From IMG/VR virus record IMGVR_UViG_3300025079_000007, positions 1 to 41,208 of that record: a DNA stretch of 41,208 bases; one strand, given 5' to 3'. Of the stretch, positions 34,853 to 40,615 are shown in pieces. A program made the translations under genes and the position numbers. Source of the DNA: a virus. The notes below the pieces were generated by a model. It was not told where the DNA came from and made no database searches. It saw only the letters and a list, made by a program, of their open reading frames with translations. Each line of letters begins with the position of its first letter. Position 1 is the first letter of the stretch.

Positions 34853-35539
34853 TTAGTTCCAAGTTGAATCCCAACGCTTAATACCTGTTACTGCTTGGTT
34901 TCTTTTTTTACGAGCTGCCCTCTTAGTAGCTCTACGTTTTTGACTTGACATCTTAGTTTGACCTGTAGCTCTTTCAGTTCTTCTTAGTTTTCTCTTAGCA
35001 CTTCTGGATTCTGCTTTCTTAGTTTTCTCTTCAAACTTCTCTCCCTTCTTTTCGTACTTTGATATTTCTTTTTCAACCTGACTTCTACGCTTAACAAATA
35101 GTTTTTCTTTTTTCTCTCTAAGTTTTTCTATTCTTTTTTGAAGTTTAGCTTTTTTCTTTGCGTCTGTTTCATTCTTCTTATTTGTCGTAGCTAATCTTAT
35201 TTTATCTTCAAGCTCAGACTTTTTAGCTTTATTCTTAGAAGCAGACTTATTCATCTTCTTAGTTGACTTATTGGTAGTCTTAGCCATTTTTTCTTCTAAT
35301 GACTTTTTCTTTTTAGTAAGTTTTTCTTTAGAAGTCTCCGCTATTTTCTTAACCTTATTTTTAGATTTTTCACTTGCTTGTGTTTTAGCCTGCTGTGCCT
35401 CAGCTGCAGCAATCTTAGCGTCTCTCTTTTGATCAGCCTCATCTCTTTTCTTTTTCTGAGATTCTTTTTTAAGAGTAGACTTAGACTTAACAGAAGTCTT
35501 CTTTTCTACATTAGCTCTATGAAATGGTTTGTGTGACAT
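34853..35539 (-). CDS. Extremely basic coiled-coil protein, 228 aa
   Basis: More than a third of the residues are Lys or Arg, with alternating Glu and Ala over long helices (KKESQKKKRDEADQKRD, KLREKKEKLFVKRRSQVEKE). No hydrophobic core or catalytic motif is visible. The end, AARKKRNQAVTGIKRWDSTWN, is the only aromatic part. Such a composition fits a DNA-condensing or internal virion protein; the high Lys/Arg content is remarkable for an AT-rich phage. It lies 4 bases from the 94-residue basic gene upstream. Confidence 0.6.
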   Translation of the reverse strand: MSHKPFHRANVEKKTSVKSKSTLKKESQKKKRDEADQKRDAKIAAAEAQQAKTQASEKSKNKVKKIAETSKEKLTKKKKSLEEKMAKTTNKSTKKMNKSASKNKAKKSELEDKIRLATTNKKNETDAKKKAKLQKRIEKLREKKEKLFVKRRSQVEKEISKYEKKGEKFEEKTKKAESRSAKRKLRRTERATGQTKMSSQKRRATKRAARKKRNQAVTGIKRWDSTWN

Positions 35540-35543
35540 AATT

Positions 35544-35828
35544 TTAGTTTTGCATGCTTTCTTTAACTTTAGCTAATCTATCTAATAATCTCTGCTCTCT
35601 TTTATTACCCCTTTTGCTAATCCTTGTTATTCTTTTATTTCCTTGAGCAATAGTTTTATCTTTCTTTTGTTCTGATAGATTTACAAAAGTACCAGTAGTT
35701 CTGTTAGCAGTTCTCTTTAATTTTCTTTCAGTCTTACCTATTTGCTTTTGAGTCTTAGACTCTGTCTTTGCTCTAACTTTATTTATTCTCTTTGTAAGTC
35801 GAGCTATCTTTTTATTAGAATCTGGCAT
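35544..35828 (-). CDS. Basic coiled-coil protein, 94 aa
   Basis: The start is set at MPDSNKKIARLTKRINKV. The frame is open further upstream, but that part would include the TATCTTTG promoter, and MPDSNKK parallels MPDPKKK of the next operon. The protein is Lys/Arg/Thr-rich and helical (QKQIGKTERKLKRTANRTTG, GNKRITRISKRGNKREQRLL). It is first in a two-gene unit with the 228-residue basic protein. Function unknown; likely nucleic-acid binding. Confidence 0.65.
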   Translation of the reverse strand: MPDSNKKIARLTKRINKVRAKTESKTQKQIGKTERKLKRTANRTTGTFVNLSEQKKDKTIAQGNKRITRISKRGNKREQRLLDRLAKVKESMQN

Positions 35829-35836
35829 AATTTTAT

Positions 35837-35844
35837 TACTTTTG
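35837..35844 (+). promoter_or_regulatory. -7 promoter element TACTTTTG for the plus-strand winged-helix gene
   Basis: TACTTTTG matches TAnnTTTG on the plus strand, 27 bases upstream of the ATG at 35872. It faces and partly overlaps the minus-strand promoter at 35851-35858. Confidence 0.5.
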
Positions 35845-35850
35845 TTCTTG

Positions 35851-35858
35851 CAAAGATA
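35851..35858 (-). promoter_or_regulatory. -7 promoter element TATCTTTG for the 35.8-34.9 kb basic genes
   Basis: TATCTTTGCAAG, 22 bases upstream of the ATG at 35828. It is only 6 bases from the opposing plus-strand element, so the two promoters probably compete. Confidence 0.65.
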
Positions 35859-35871
35859 CAAATTAAATTTA

Positions 35872-36345
35872 ATGTCAAATATAATAAGAAAGAACTACGA
35901 TAGAGTTCAGCCCTCACATGATTACATGAAGTATTGGAGGGTGATAAGGTATTGGGCTAAAGCCAAATACAAGATCGGAACTCCCGACATTGATATGCTA
36001 TTCTTCCTTTATAGCGAACAGATATTTAATAAAACAAAGTTTAAAGAGTTTGAAGAATGTATGTCTTGGGACGAGCCCAGGTTTCATAGACTGCTAAAAG
36101 AAGGATGGATTCATATATGGAGAAAACGTCAAGGTAAAGAAACAACTCTATATGAACTATCATACAAAGGTAAACGCTTGGTTAACACACTATATAAGAA
36201 ATTAAATGGTGAAGAGATAGGGGAAAGCCCGCAGGCTAACCCTTTATTTAGACACGATGCCTCTTATATGGATAAGGTTTATCGCAATATGATTATAGAA
36301 ATGAATCAGTTTATAAAACAACAACGACATCTCGCTCCTGAATAA
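35872..36345 (+). CDS. Lone plus-strand winged-helix-like (MarR-type) regulator candidate, 157 aa
   Basis: The start is set at the ATG beginning MSNIIRKNYDRVQPSHDYMK; upstream in-frame codons include only a TTG and would cover the promoter. Residues about 38-105 look like a winged helix: helices TPDIDMLFFLYSEQIF and FEECMSWDEPRFHRLLKEG, then a wing with IHIWRKRQGKETTLYELS and a C-terminal helix GKRLVNTLYKKL. This is the MarR/DUF-type arrangement, but I cannot name a family. It is the only plus-strand gene inside the minus-strand late region and overlaps the end of groES by 35 bases tail to tail. A transcription regulator of the late genes is a reasonable inference. Confidence 0.7.
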   Translation: MSNIIRKNYDRVQPSHDYMKYWRVIRYWAKAKYKIGTPDIDMLFFLYSEQIFNKTKFKEFEECMSWDEPRFHRLLKEGWIHIWRKRQGKETTLYELSYKGKRLVNTLYKKLNGEEIGESPQANPLFRHDASYMDKVYRNMIIEMNQFIKQQRHLAPE

Positions 36346-36568
36346 TCGTATATGGATTATCATTTATAAGCATTTGATGTCCAGTTGCACCGTCATAATA
36401 AATTACATCTCCTTTCTTTATGACATCAACATTAGTTCCTTCTTTAATTACCTCCGCCTTTTTATATCTAAAGGCAGAAGCGTCCTGAGCAGAAAGAAGA
36501 AGACCTGATTCTGTTTTTAATTCTTCCTCAATCTTTTTTATTACTATGTATTTCCCTATTGGTTTCAT
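36311..36568 (-). CDS. groS: GroES-type co-chaperonin, 85 aa
   Basis: Short GroES-fold protein: KPIGKYIVIKKIEEELKTES (first strand), then the mobile loop ending in SGLLLSAQDASAFRYKKAEV, where Gly-Leu-Leu-Leu stands in the place of the Gly-Ile-Val-Leu of bacterial GroES that docks on GroEL. VIKKGDVIYYDGATGHQMLI and IIQERDVVVVL are the conserved later strands. It is slightly shorter than host GroES (about 95). It caps the phage GroEL encoded upstream in the same operon (two tiny genes between). Its stop overlaps the opposite-strand winged-helix gene by 35 bases. Confidence 0.88.
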   Translation of the reverse strand: MKPIGKYIVIKKIEEELKTESGLLLSAQDASAFRYKKAEVIKEGTNVDVIKKGDVIYYDGATGHQMLINDNPYTIIQERDVVVVL

Positions 36569-36579
36569 TTAATTCTATT

Positions 36580-36720
36580 TTATTTATACCACACAGCATA
36601 CACCTTACACCCATTAGGAGTGGTACATGCGTGTACTCTTTTCTTTTCCTCTTTTTTGTTTAACTGGCTTTTGTTCCAATACTTTGGATTCTTGCTGTTT
36701 AGCTTTCTCTTTTTTGCCAT
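36580..36720 (-). CDS. Very small basic protein, 46 aa, overlapping the 60-aa gene
   Basis: ATG at 36720, stop at 36580-36582, 11 bases before groES. Reads MAKKRKLNSKNPKYWNKSQL, then NKKEEKKRVHACTTPNGC and ends KVYAVWYK. The MAKK start resembles that of the other tiny basic genes (31547, 31702), and the C-terminus looks like a real beta hairpin with two Cys. It overlaps the 60-residue gene by 107 bases in the +1 frame relative to it. Its spacing to groES fits the operon better than the 60-residue gene does. No family recognised. Confidence 0.5.
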   Translation of the reverse strand: MAKKRKLNSKNPKYWNKSQLNKKEEKKRVHACTTPNGCKVYAVWYK

Positions 36721-36796
36721 ACTCTTCTAAGTTTTTTAATAATTTATGATTTGGACCTACTTTCTTTTTAAAAATATTTTTTAATAACCTAATCAT
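36614..36796 (-). CDS. Small basic protein after groEL, 60 aa
   Basis: Begins MIRLLKNIFKKKVGPNHKLL and continues KNLEEYGKKEKAKQQESKVL and a Lys/Gln-rich end. The ATG overlaps the end of groEL by 8 bases, supporting coupled translation. The second half overlaps the 46-residue gene in another frame, and there the composition becomes low-complexity Lys/Gln/Glu. One of the two may be a by-product of A-rich sequence, or both may be made. Function unknown. Confidence 0.5.
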   Translation of the reverse strand: MIRLLKNIFKKKVGPNHKLLKNLEEYGKKEKAKQQESKVLEQKPVKQKRGKEKSTRMYHS

Positions 36797-38372
36797 CTTG
36801 CGGAGCTCTTGCGTGAGTAATTATAGCATTAGTAGTAAGTATGGTGGTTGCCACACTAATAGCATTAGACAAGGCTTGTGATGTAACTTTAGCTGGATCA
36901 ATAACACCCATCTCAAACATATCACCGTATTCACCAGTAACAACATTATATCCTTCATTCTTTTTTAATGGCTTTGTATATATTCTACAAGCATCTAACC
37001 CTGCATTTAAAAGAATTTGTTGTAGAGGTGCTTGTAATGTTTCTTTAAGAATCTTATCTACTACAGTCTTTCCTTTTAATTTCTTAGATAAAGTATCTAA
37101 TAACAATCCTCCACCTGCTACTATTCCCTCCTGTAGTGCGGAACGCACTGCACAGACAGAGTCATCGACTCTGTCGAATTTTTCTTTTTGCTCTATGTCC
37201 GATGTAGCACCTACATAGATACAACCAATCCCCCCAACTAATGAGGCTATCCTTTCGTTAATAAAGTCTTTCTCATGTTTTGCAGTTAATCTTTCTTGCT
37301 GGTCCTTAAGTTCTGCAACCCTATCAAGTGTTTCTTTACTGATCTCTCCGTTTTTCATAATGATAGTAGAGTCTTTACCAACAATAACCTTATCAGCATA
37401 ACCTAAGTCCTCTGTAGTTATTAAAGATAAATCATCTCCAGTCTTTTCAGAAAAGTATTTAGCTCCAACTGAGAATGCAATATCCTGCATTAACTCGTGA
37501 GTCTTATATCCAAATGATGGTGGTTTAATATTACAGAACTTTAATCCATTACGCTGTACATTAGCGGCCATAGTATTAATAACATTCTGTGAGCAGTCTC
37601 CAATTATAAGTAACTTGTCTGCAGAATTAATAATTGGCTTCAGGATATTTTCAATCTGAAGTATGTTACTGATCTCAGTATCGCATATCAAGACCTTTAC
37701 TCCCTCATATATACACTCATCTTTTCTTTGATCATTAATAAACATTGGAGATGTCCAACCTCTATCTATCTTTATACCATTAGTAACCTCAGCATATGTC
37801 TCGTCAGTTTGAGAACGCTCAACTGTTACTATACCATCCTTACCAACCTCATTGTAAGCCTTAGCAATAATCTCACCGATCTCGCTGTCATTGTTTGCAG
37901 AGATTGTAGCAATGTCTTTTAACATGTCATCAGTTACATCAATAGACTCTGATTTAATTTTTTCTAAAAGAATATCTCCTGCAGCTCTAATATCTCTAAC
38001 GACCTGTATCGTATTATCACTATCCTTAATATATTTTTGACCTGCCTTAACTAAAGCCTCCGTTAAGACAATAGCTGTAGTTGTACCATCTCCCGCAGTA
38101 TTAGCTGTCTTCTCAGAAGCCTGCTTCATCATCCTAACCGCTAAGTTCTCTATAGGATCAATAAGAAATATACTCTTAGCTACAGTAACACCATCCTTAG
38201 TTACTGTTAATCCTTGTGTATGGTTTGATGATTCTATCAATACAGTCTGGCCCTGTGGGCCCAGTGTTGACTTAACTGCATTAGATATTTTAGAGATTCC
38301 CGATATTAGCTTTTCTCTTGCCTCCTCATTAAAAGATAGGTCTTTTGGAATGTACCCAGATTGTTCTTGCAT
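36789..38372 (-). CDS. groL: Phage-encoded GroEL chaperonin, 527 aa
   Basis: Full-length group I chaperonin. LGPQGQTVLI (residues 37-46) and TKDGVTVAKSI (58-68) are the equatorial ATP-site motifs, with D60 matching E. coli D52. AGDGTTTA (93-100) has D95, matching D87. RVDDSVCAVR (401-410) has D404, matching catalytic D398. VAGGG (418-422) and GVIDPAKVTSQALSNA (489-504) close the site. In the apical domain the host pattern GYLSPYF is GWTSPMF (205-211), changing two substrate/GroES-contact tyrosines to Trp and Met. The C-terminus ends ARAPQDD without the usual GGM tail. It has its own promoter and is co-transcribed with groES. It probably helps fold phage capsid or tail proteins; specificity is inferred. 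Confidence 0.93.
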   Translation of the reverse strand: MQEQSGYIPKDLSFNEEAREKLISGISKISNAVKSTLGPQGQTVLIESSNHTQGLTVTKDGVTVAKSIFLIDPIENLAVRMMKQASEKTANTAGDGTTTAIVLTEALVKAGQKYIKDSDNTIQVVRDIRAAGDILLEKIKSESIDVTDDMLKDIATISANNDSEIGEIIAKAYNEVGKDGIVTVERSQTDETYAEVTNGIKIDRGWTSPMFINDQRKDECIYEGVKVLICDTEISNILQIENILKPIINSADKLLIIGDCSQNVINTMAANVQRNGLKFCNIKPPSFGYKTHELMQDIAFSVGAKYFSEKTGDDLSLITTEDLGYADKVIVGKDSTIIMKNGEISKETLDRVAELKDQQERLTAKHEKDFINERIASLVGGIGCIYVGATSDIEQKEKFDRVDDSVCAVRSALQEGIVAGGGLLLDTLSKKLKGKTVVDKILKETLQAPLQQILLNAGLDACRIYTKPLKKNEGYNVVTGEYGDMFEMGVIDPAKVTSQALSNAISVATTILTTNAIITHARAPQDD

Positions 38373-38404
38373 TTTGTTGTGATTTAATTAAATTTAATTT
38401 GAGG

Positions 38405-38412
38405 CAAAGATA
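38405..38412 (-). promoter_or_regulatory. -7 promoter element TATCTTTG for the groEL-groES operon
   Basis: TATCTTTGCCTC, 32 bases upstream of the groEL ATG at 38372 and at the edge of the TGACGA repeat region. Confidence 0.65.
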
Positions 38413-38432
38413 ATAAAATAATAATAACATAT

Positions 38433-38627
38433 ATGACAACATGATGAATTTTTCTTTTCAATACTTATATATATATATTTACTATTCTTCTTTATATATT
38501 TATAGTATAAAATATACTTTAAACTTGTCATCTCGTCATAAAAAGAATATAATATATTATAAATCAGTAAGTTAAGTCTATGACGACTTTGTTTTATATC
38601 GTCATAACTATGACGACTCTTGTCATA
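38433..38627. repeat. AT-rich region with TATGACGAC direct and inverted repeats (operator or origin candidate)
   Basis: The gene-free stretch 38413-38632 is mostly A/T with these copies: TATGACGAC at 38579-38587 and 38609-38617 (direct), TCGTCATA at 38599-38606 and CGTCATA at 38534-38540 (inverted), and shorter ATGACAAC at 38433-38440, GTCAT at 38527-38531 and TGTCATA at 38621-38627. The intervening sequence includes long TATATA tracts. Spacing of the last three full copies is 11 to 20 bases, compatible with protein binding on one DNA face. The role is inferred: operator upstream of groEL, or iteron-like origin. Confidence 0.55.
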
Positions 38628-38632
38628 TATAT

Positions 38633-38663
38633 AAAAAAAAGAGGCAGACCGTAGTCTAACCTC
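38633..38663 (-). terminator. Intrinsic terminator after the 73-aa gene
   Basis: On the minus strand GAGG pairs with CCTC and AGAC with GTCT around a TACG tetraloop, followed by eight T. It ends the 39095-38689 transcript before the repeat region and groEL promoter. Confidence 0.8.
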
Positions 38664-38688
38664 TCTTCACAACAGAACAAATGGTTTT

Positions 38689-38910
38689 TTAAAATTTGTA
38701 AATGTCTTTGTGGTTCTTACGCATGTCGGCTCTTTCGATACCATCAGCGATCTCATCAATCTTATATTGTTTTTTCATTTGAGCTCTGTGTCTTGCAGCT
38801 TCTGCTATTCCAGACTCACCGTCTCTACGCTCATTCTTTAATCTACCGTCCTGTACATAAAGGCCTCCAACATTAGAAGAGCCAATAAAAGGGTTTGTCA
38901 TTTTTTTCAT
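38689..38910 (-). CDS. Small charged protein, 73 aa
   Basis: Begins MKKMTNPFIGSSNVGGLYVQ; the upstream ATG at 38910 is chosen, with a second ATG 3 codons later. Middle part DGRLKNERRDGESGIAEAAR, then a helical Arg/Lys/Asp-rich end (HRAQMKKQYKIDEIADGIER). Not as basic as the neighbours. It ends just before a strong terminator. Function unknown. Confidence 0.6.
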   Translation of the reverse strand: MKKMTNPFIGSSNVGGLYVQDGRLKNERRDGESGIAEAARHRAQMKKQYKIDEIADGIERADMRKNHKDIYKF

Positions 38911-38912
38911 AA

Positions 38913-39095
38913 TTAATATTTTTTCTTATTTAATATTCTTCCTGGAGTCTTACCAATAGTAACTTTACCAGTCTTGTTGTTTGTCTTTACTTTTTTATTT
39001 AGCTTTTGAATTTTAGTAACTTTTCTAACATTTTTTGCTGCGTTCTTTGCTCCCTTTACAGCTAATTTTGCCATGGATGGTTTTTTTGTTTTCAT
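38913..39095 (-). CDS. Small Lys-rich protein, 60 aa
   Basis: Nearly every third residue is Lys: AKLAVKGAKNAAKNVRKVTK, then IQKLNKKVKTNNKTGKVTIG and ends RILNKKKY. The Ala/Lys helix resembles histone H1-like tails. First gene of a short two-gene transcript with a TATCTTTG promoter 14 bases upstream and a terminator after the second gene. It is the rightmost minus-strand gene. Function unknown; DNA binding is inferred from composition. Confidence 0.6.
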   Translation of the reverse strand: MKTKKPSMAKLAVKGAKNAAKNVRKVTKIQKLNKKVKTNNKTGKVTIGKTPGRILNKKKY

Positions 39096-39109
39096 TGTTT
39101 TATTTTTTA

Positions 39110-39117
39110 CAAAGATA
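39110..39117 (-). promoter_or_regulatory. -7 promoter element TATCTTTG for the 39.1-38.7 kb transcript
   Basis: TATCTTTGTAAAA, 14 bases upstream of the ATG at 39095. Confidence 0.65.
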
Positions 39118-39575
39118 TAAAATTTTTTTAGATGTCTGGGGGTTGAGGGTTATTATATGTCATACGCTGAGATGTCCCGTCAGAAAAGTGGTGGGGGGGG
39201 TTGTTTGATTTTGTTTGATTTGAAAAGTTTCAGCGGAACATTTTGCCGTTTTTTACTGACTGACTACCGACACTCACTAATCCCTAAACCGACTGCCTTG
39301 ATTCGTTCCTTGTCTACTTTAGTTGACTGCTTAATGTCTACGCATATGTGCCTACCTTCCCTCGTTCCGTACATAAAGGAGAGAGATAAGAGTAATACCT
39401 TCCCTTAAATGCTTTGTGAAGACAAAGAGAAGAGAAGGTTAATAACTGCCCGAGTCTCAAAATACATAAACAAAACAATAAAGTTATTAACAATATAACT
39501 GCTTGACTATCAGTTAGTTTAAATATAAAATTAAAATGGGACAAGATTTATAGTGTATTATTAAAATAATTGTCG
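39118..39575. other. Gene-free junction between minus-strand late genes and plus-strand early genes
   Basis: About 460 bases hold no convincing gene on either strand. The left part has an eight-G run (39193-39200) followed by two exact copies of TTGTTTGATT (39201-39220) and looser ACTGACTGAC/ACTCACT repeats near 39256-39280. Its G/C content and G-richness stand out from the surrounding A/T-rich DNA. The right part returns to A/T. It is the transcription divide of the window, a usual place for early promoters or an origin. Confidence 0.6.
39201..39220. repeat. Perfect tandem duplication of TTGTTTGATT after an eight-G run
   Basis: Two identical adjacent 10-base units follow directly after the G8 run at 39193-39200. 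One unit is about one DNA turn. Confidence 0.7.
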
Positions 39576-39583
39576 TAGATTTG
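39576..39583 (+). promoter_or_regulatory. -7 promoter element TAGATTTG for the plus-strand early operon
   Basis: TAGATTTGCACA matches TAnnTTTG, 43 bases upstream of the first early ATG at 39627. No good -33 TTG at the usual 19-base spacing. Confidence 0.6.
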
Positions 39584-39610
39584 CACATAATTTAAACATA
39601 ACATTAACTT

Positions 39611-39629
39611 AAAACACACACACAAAATG
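39611..39629 (+). promoter_or_regulatory. A/C-rich leader (ACACACACACAAAATG) before the first early gene
   Basis: First of five related leaders. It differs from the later ones by one extra CA and AA before ATG. There is no Shine-Dalgarno sequence. Confidence 0.6.
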
Positions 39630-39824
39630 GATACATTATTTTTATTAGAAACACAATTTATGCAAGACAGAGATTCGGCAAGAGAAGAGATGATGAAATT
39701 TGACAAAGACTCACAAGAGTATTGGTTTCAGTATGGTACATTCTTACAAGCTTGTTCTTCTTTATTTGATATTAGAGAAAAATTATTACATAGACATAAC
39801 CATAAAGTAGATTTCTCAGCATAA
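39627..39824 (+). CDS. Early-type small protein, 65 aa
   Basis: Begins MDTLFLLETQFMQDRDSARE and continues EMMKFDKDSQEYWFQYGTFL, ending with a His/Arg-containing helix. Predicted helical and acidic, with no membrane span. It follows the TAGATTTG promoter and the A/C leader, and a two-hairpin RNA element lies after its stop. No family recognised. Early small acidic proteins of phages often target host enzymes, but nothing here points to a particular one. Confidence 0.65.
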   Translation: MDTLFLLETQFMQDRDSAREEMMKFDKDSQEYWFQYGTFLQACSSLFDIREKLLHRHNHKVDFSA

Positions 39825-39844
39825 AAACCTCTCTCCAGAACGAC

Positions 39845-39899
39845 ACCTCACTATGAAAATAGTGGGGTTTTCGCAGTAGGAGACAATAGTGTTTCCTAC
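39845..39899 (+). ncRNA. Two-hairpin structured RNA element, copy 1
   Basis: Stem A: CCTCACTAT (39846-39854) pairs with ATAGTGGGG (39859-39867) around a GAAA loop, followed by TTTTC. Stem B: GTAGGAGAC (39876-39884) pairs with GTTTCCTAC (39891-39899). The next gene's leader starts 2 bases later. Copies 2 and 3 show the same architecture with base-pair-preserving changes. Confidence 0.7.
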
Positions 39900-39900
39900 A

Positions 39901-39918
39901 TTTAAAACACACACAATG
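39901..39918 (+). promoter_or_regulatory. A/C leader TTTAAAACACACACAATG, copy 2
   Basis: Eighteen bases identical to the leaders at 40155-40172 and 40676-40693, ending in the start codon. It decides the start of the 54-residue gene. Confidence 0.7.
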
Positions 39919-40080
39919 AAAACTAATTTTAACAAACAAGAAAAGGAAGTAATAGCTTATATATTAAGTTTAGATGTAGAAAATTTTAAAGGGAAGACTC
40001 AACAAAATATTATAAGTATTTTGAAAAAACTACAAGAGGAGAGAGTTTTTGGTAATATACCAAGTAAAGATTTTGACTAA
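39916..40080 (+). CDS. Early-type small protein, 54 aa
   Basis: The start is MKTNFNKQEKEVIAYILSLD at the ATG ending the A/C leader. An in-frame ATG 27 bases upstream would include the leader and is rejected. The protein is helical and charged (VENFKGKTQQNIISILKKLQ) with a short polar tail. No family recognised. Flanked by structured RNA elements on both sides. Confidence 0.65.
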   Translation: MKTNFNKQEKEVIAYILSLDVENFKGKTQQNIISILKKLQEERVFGNIPSKDFD

Positions 40081-40099
40081 CCTAATCCTAATCAGATTG

Positions 40100-40152
40100 C
40101 CTTGCTATGAAAATAGCGAGGTTTTCGTAGTAGGAGACATATTGTTTCTTAC
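40100..40152 (+). ncRNA. Two-hairpin structured RNA element, copy 2
   Basis: Stem A: CCTTGCTAT (40100-40108) pairs with ATAGCGAGG (40113-40121) around GAAA, followed by TTTTC. Stem B: GTAGGAGACA (40130-40139) pairs with TGTTTCTTAC (40143-40152), including G-U pairs. Compared with copy 1, an A-U pair in stem A is replaced by G-C and a U-G by U-A. Confidence 0.7.
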
Positions 40153-40154
40153 AA

Positions 40155-40172
40155 TTTAAAACACACACAATG
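40155..40172 (+). promoter_or_regulatory. A/C leader TTTAAAACACACACAATG, copy 3
   Basis: Identical to the leaders at 39901 and 40676; ends in the start codon of the 141-residue gene. Confidence 0.7.
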
Positions 40173-40595
40173 AAAGCAGTAAACAAAGCAGTAGAAGTAC
40201 TTAAAAGTAAGTACGGAATGGATGCAAGAGTCTATGATAACAAGGTATACTTAGCAGTATGGAATGACAATCTATCTGATACAATAGATGTAGAGGTATC
40301 TAATAATCAAGTTAAAGAATGGTCATCTGAGTACATAGTAGATGAGACAATGGAAAAGTGTATGCAGTTATATGAGAATATTTGCGATGCATTCCATAAT
40401 CAAAGTGGAGGAGATTATAATGATACAATGTACTATCAAATGAAAGGAGCGGAGATGGATGTAGAAGAGGGAGAATGGGAAGATATCTTACCTAATCTTA
40501 AGCAATGTTGGGAGTTTGTTAAGGTATGTCTTAAAAGAGATAAACTAATGCAAAGACCTGATTGGGACAATATGCCTAATGAGATATACGGATAG
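40170..40595 (+). CDS. Early-type acidic protein, 141 aa
   Basis: Begins MKAVNKAVEVLKSKYGMDAR, then a beta segment VYDNKVYLAVWNDNLSDTID and a helical acidic second half (CMQLYENICDAFHNQSGGDY, GAEMDVEEGEWEDILPNLKQ). It has several Cys and a strong excess of Asp and Glu. No family recognised. The acidic surface would fit a DNA-mimic or host-takeover protein, but this is only a possibility. Confidence 0.65.
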   Translation: MKAVNKAVEVLKSKYGMDARVYDNKVYLAVWNDNLSDTIDVEVSNNQVKEWSSEYIVDETMEKCMQLYENICDAFHNQSGGDYNDTMYYQMKGAEMDVEEGEWEDILPNLKQCWEFVKVCLKRDKLMQRPDWDNMPNEIYG

Positions 40596-40615
40596 AAACT
40601 AATCACTACTGATTG

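Noticed and set aside
36700-36720. -1 ribosomal frameshift at the A-run in the groEL-groES gap
   Set aside because: The 46-residue frame is +1 relative to the 60-residue frame, so a standard -1 slip at A-AAA-AAG would not join them.
36841-37218. Plus-strand 125-residue frame opposite groEL
   Set aside because: It is antisense to the conserved groEL motifs and is a shadow of that gene's codon pattern.
39157-39408. Plus-strand 83-residue frame in the junction
   Set aside because: It translates the G-run and tandem repeat, has low-complexity composition and no A/C leader, and looks unlike the real early genes.
39338-39544. Minus-strand 68-residue frame with a hydrophobic segment in the gene-free junction
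   Set aside because: It starts only with TTG, has no promoter or A/T leader, has unlike codon use, and lies in a region with no other gene features.
39868-39872. Short TTTTC after stem A as a classical strong terminator
   Set aside because: Only four T follow a stem with many A-U pairs, much weaker than the four clear terminators in the window; termination here is at most partial.
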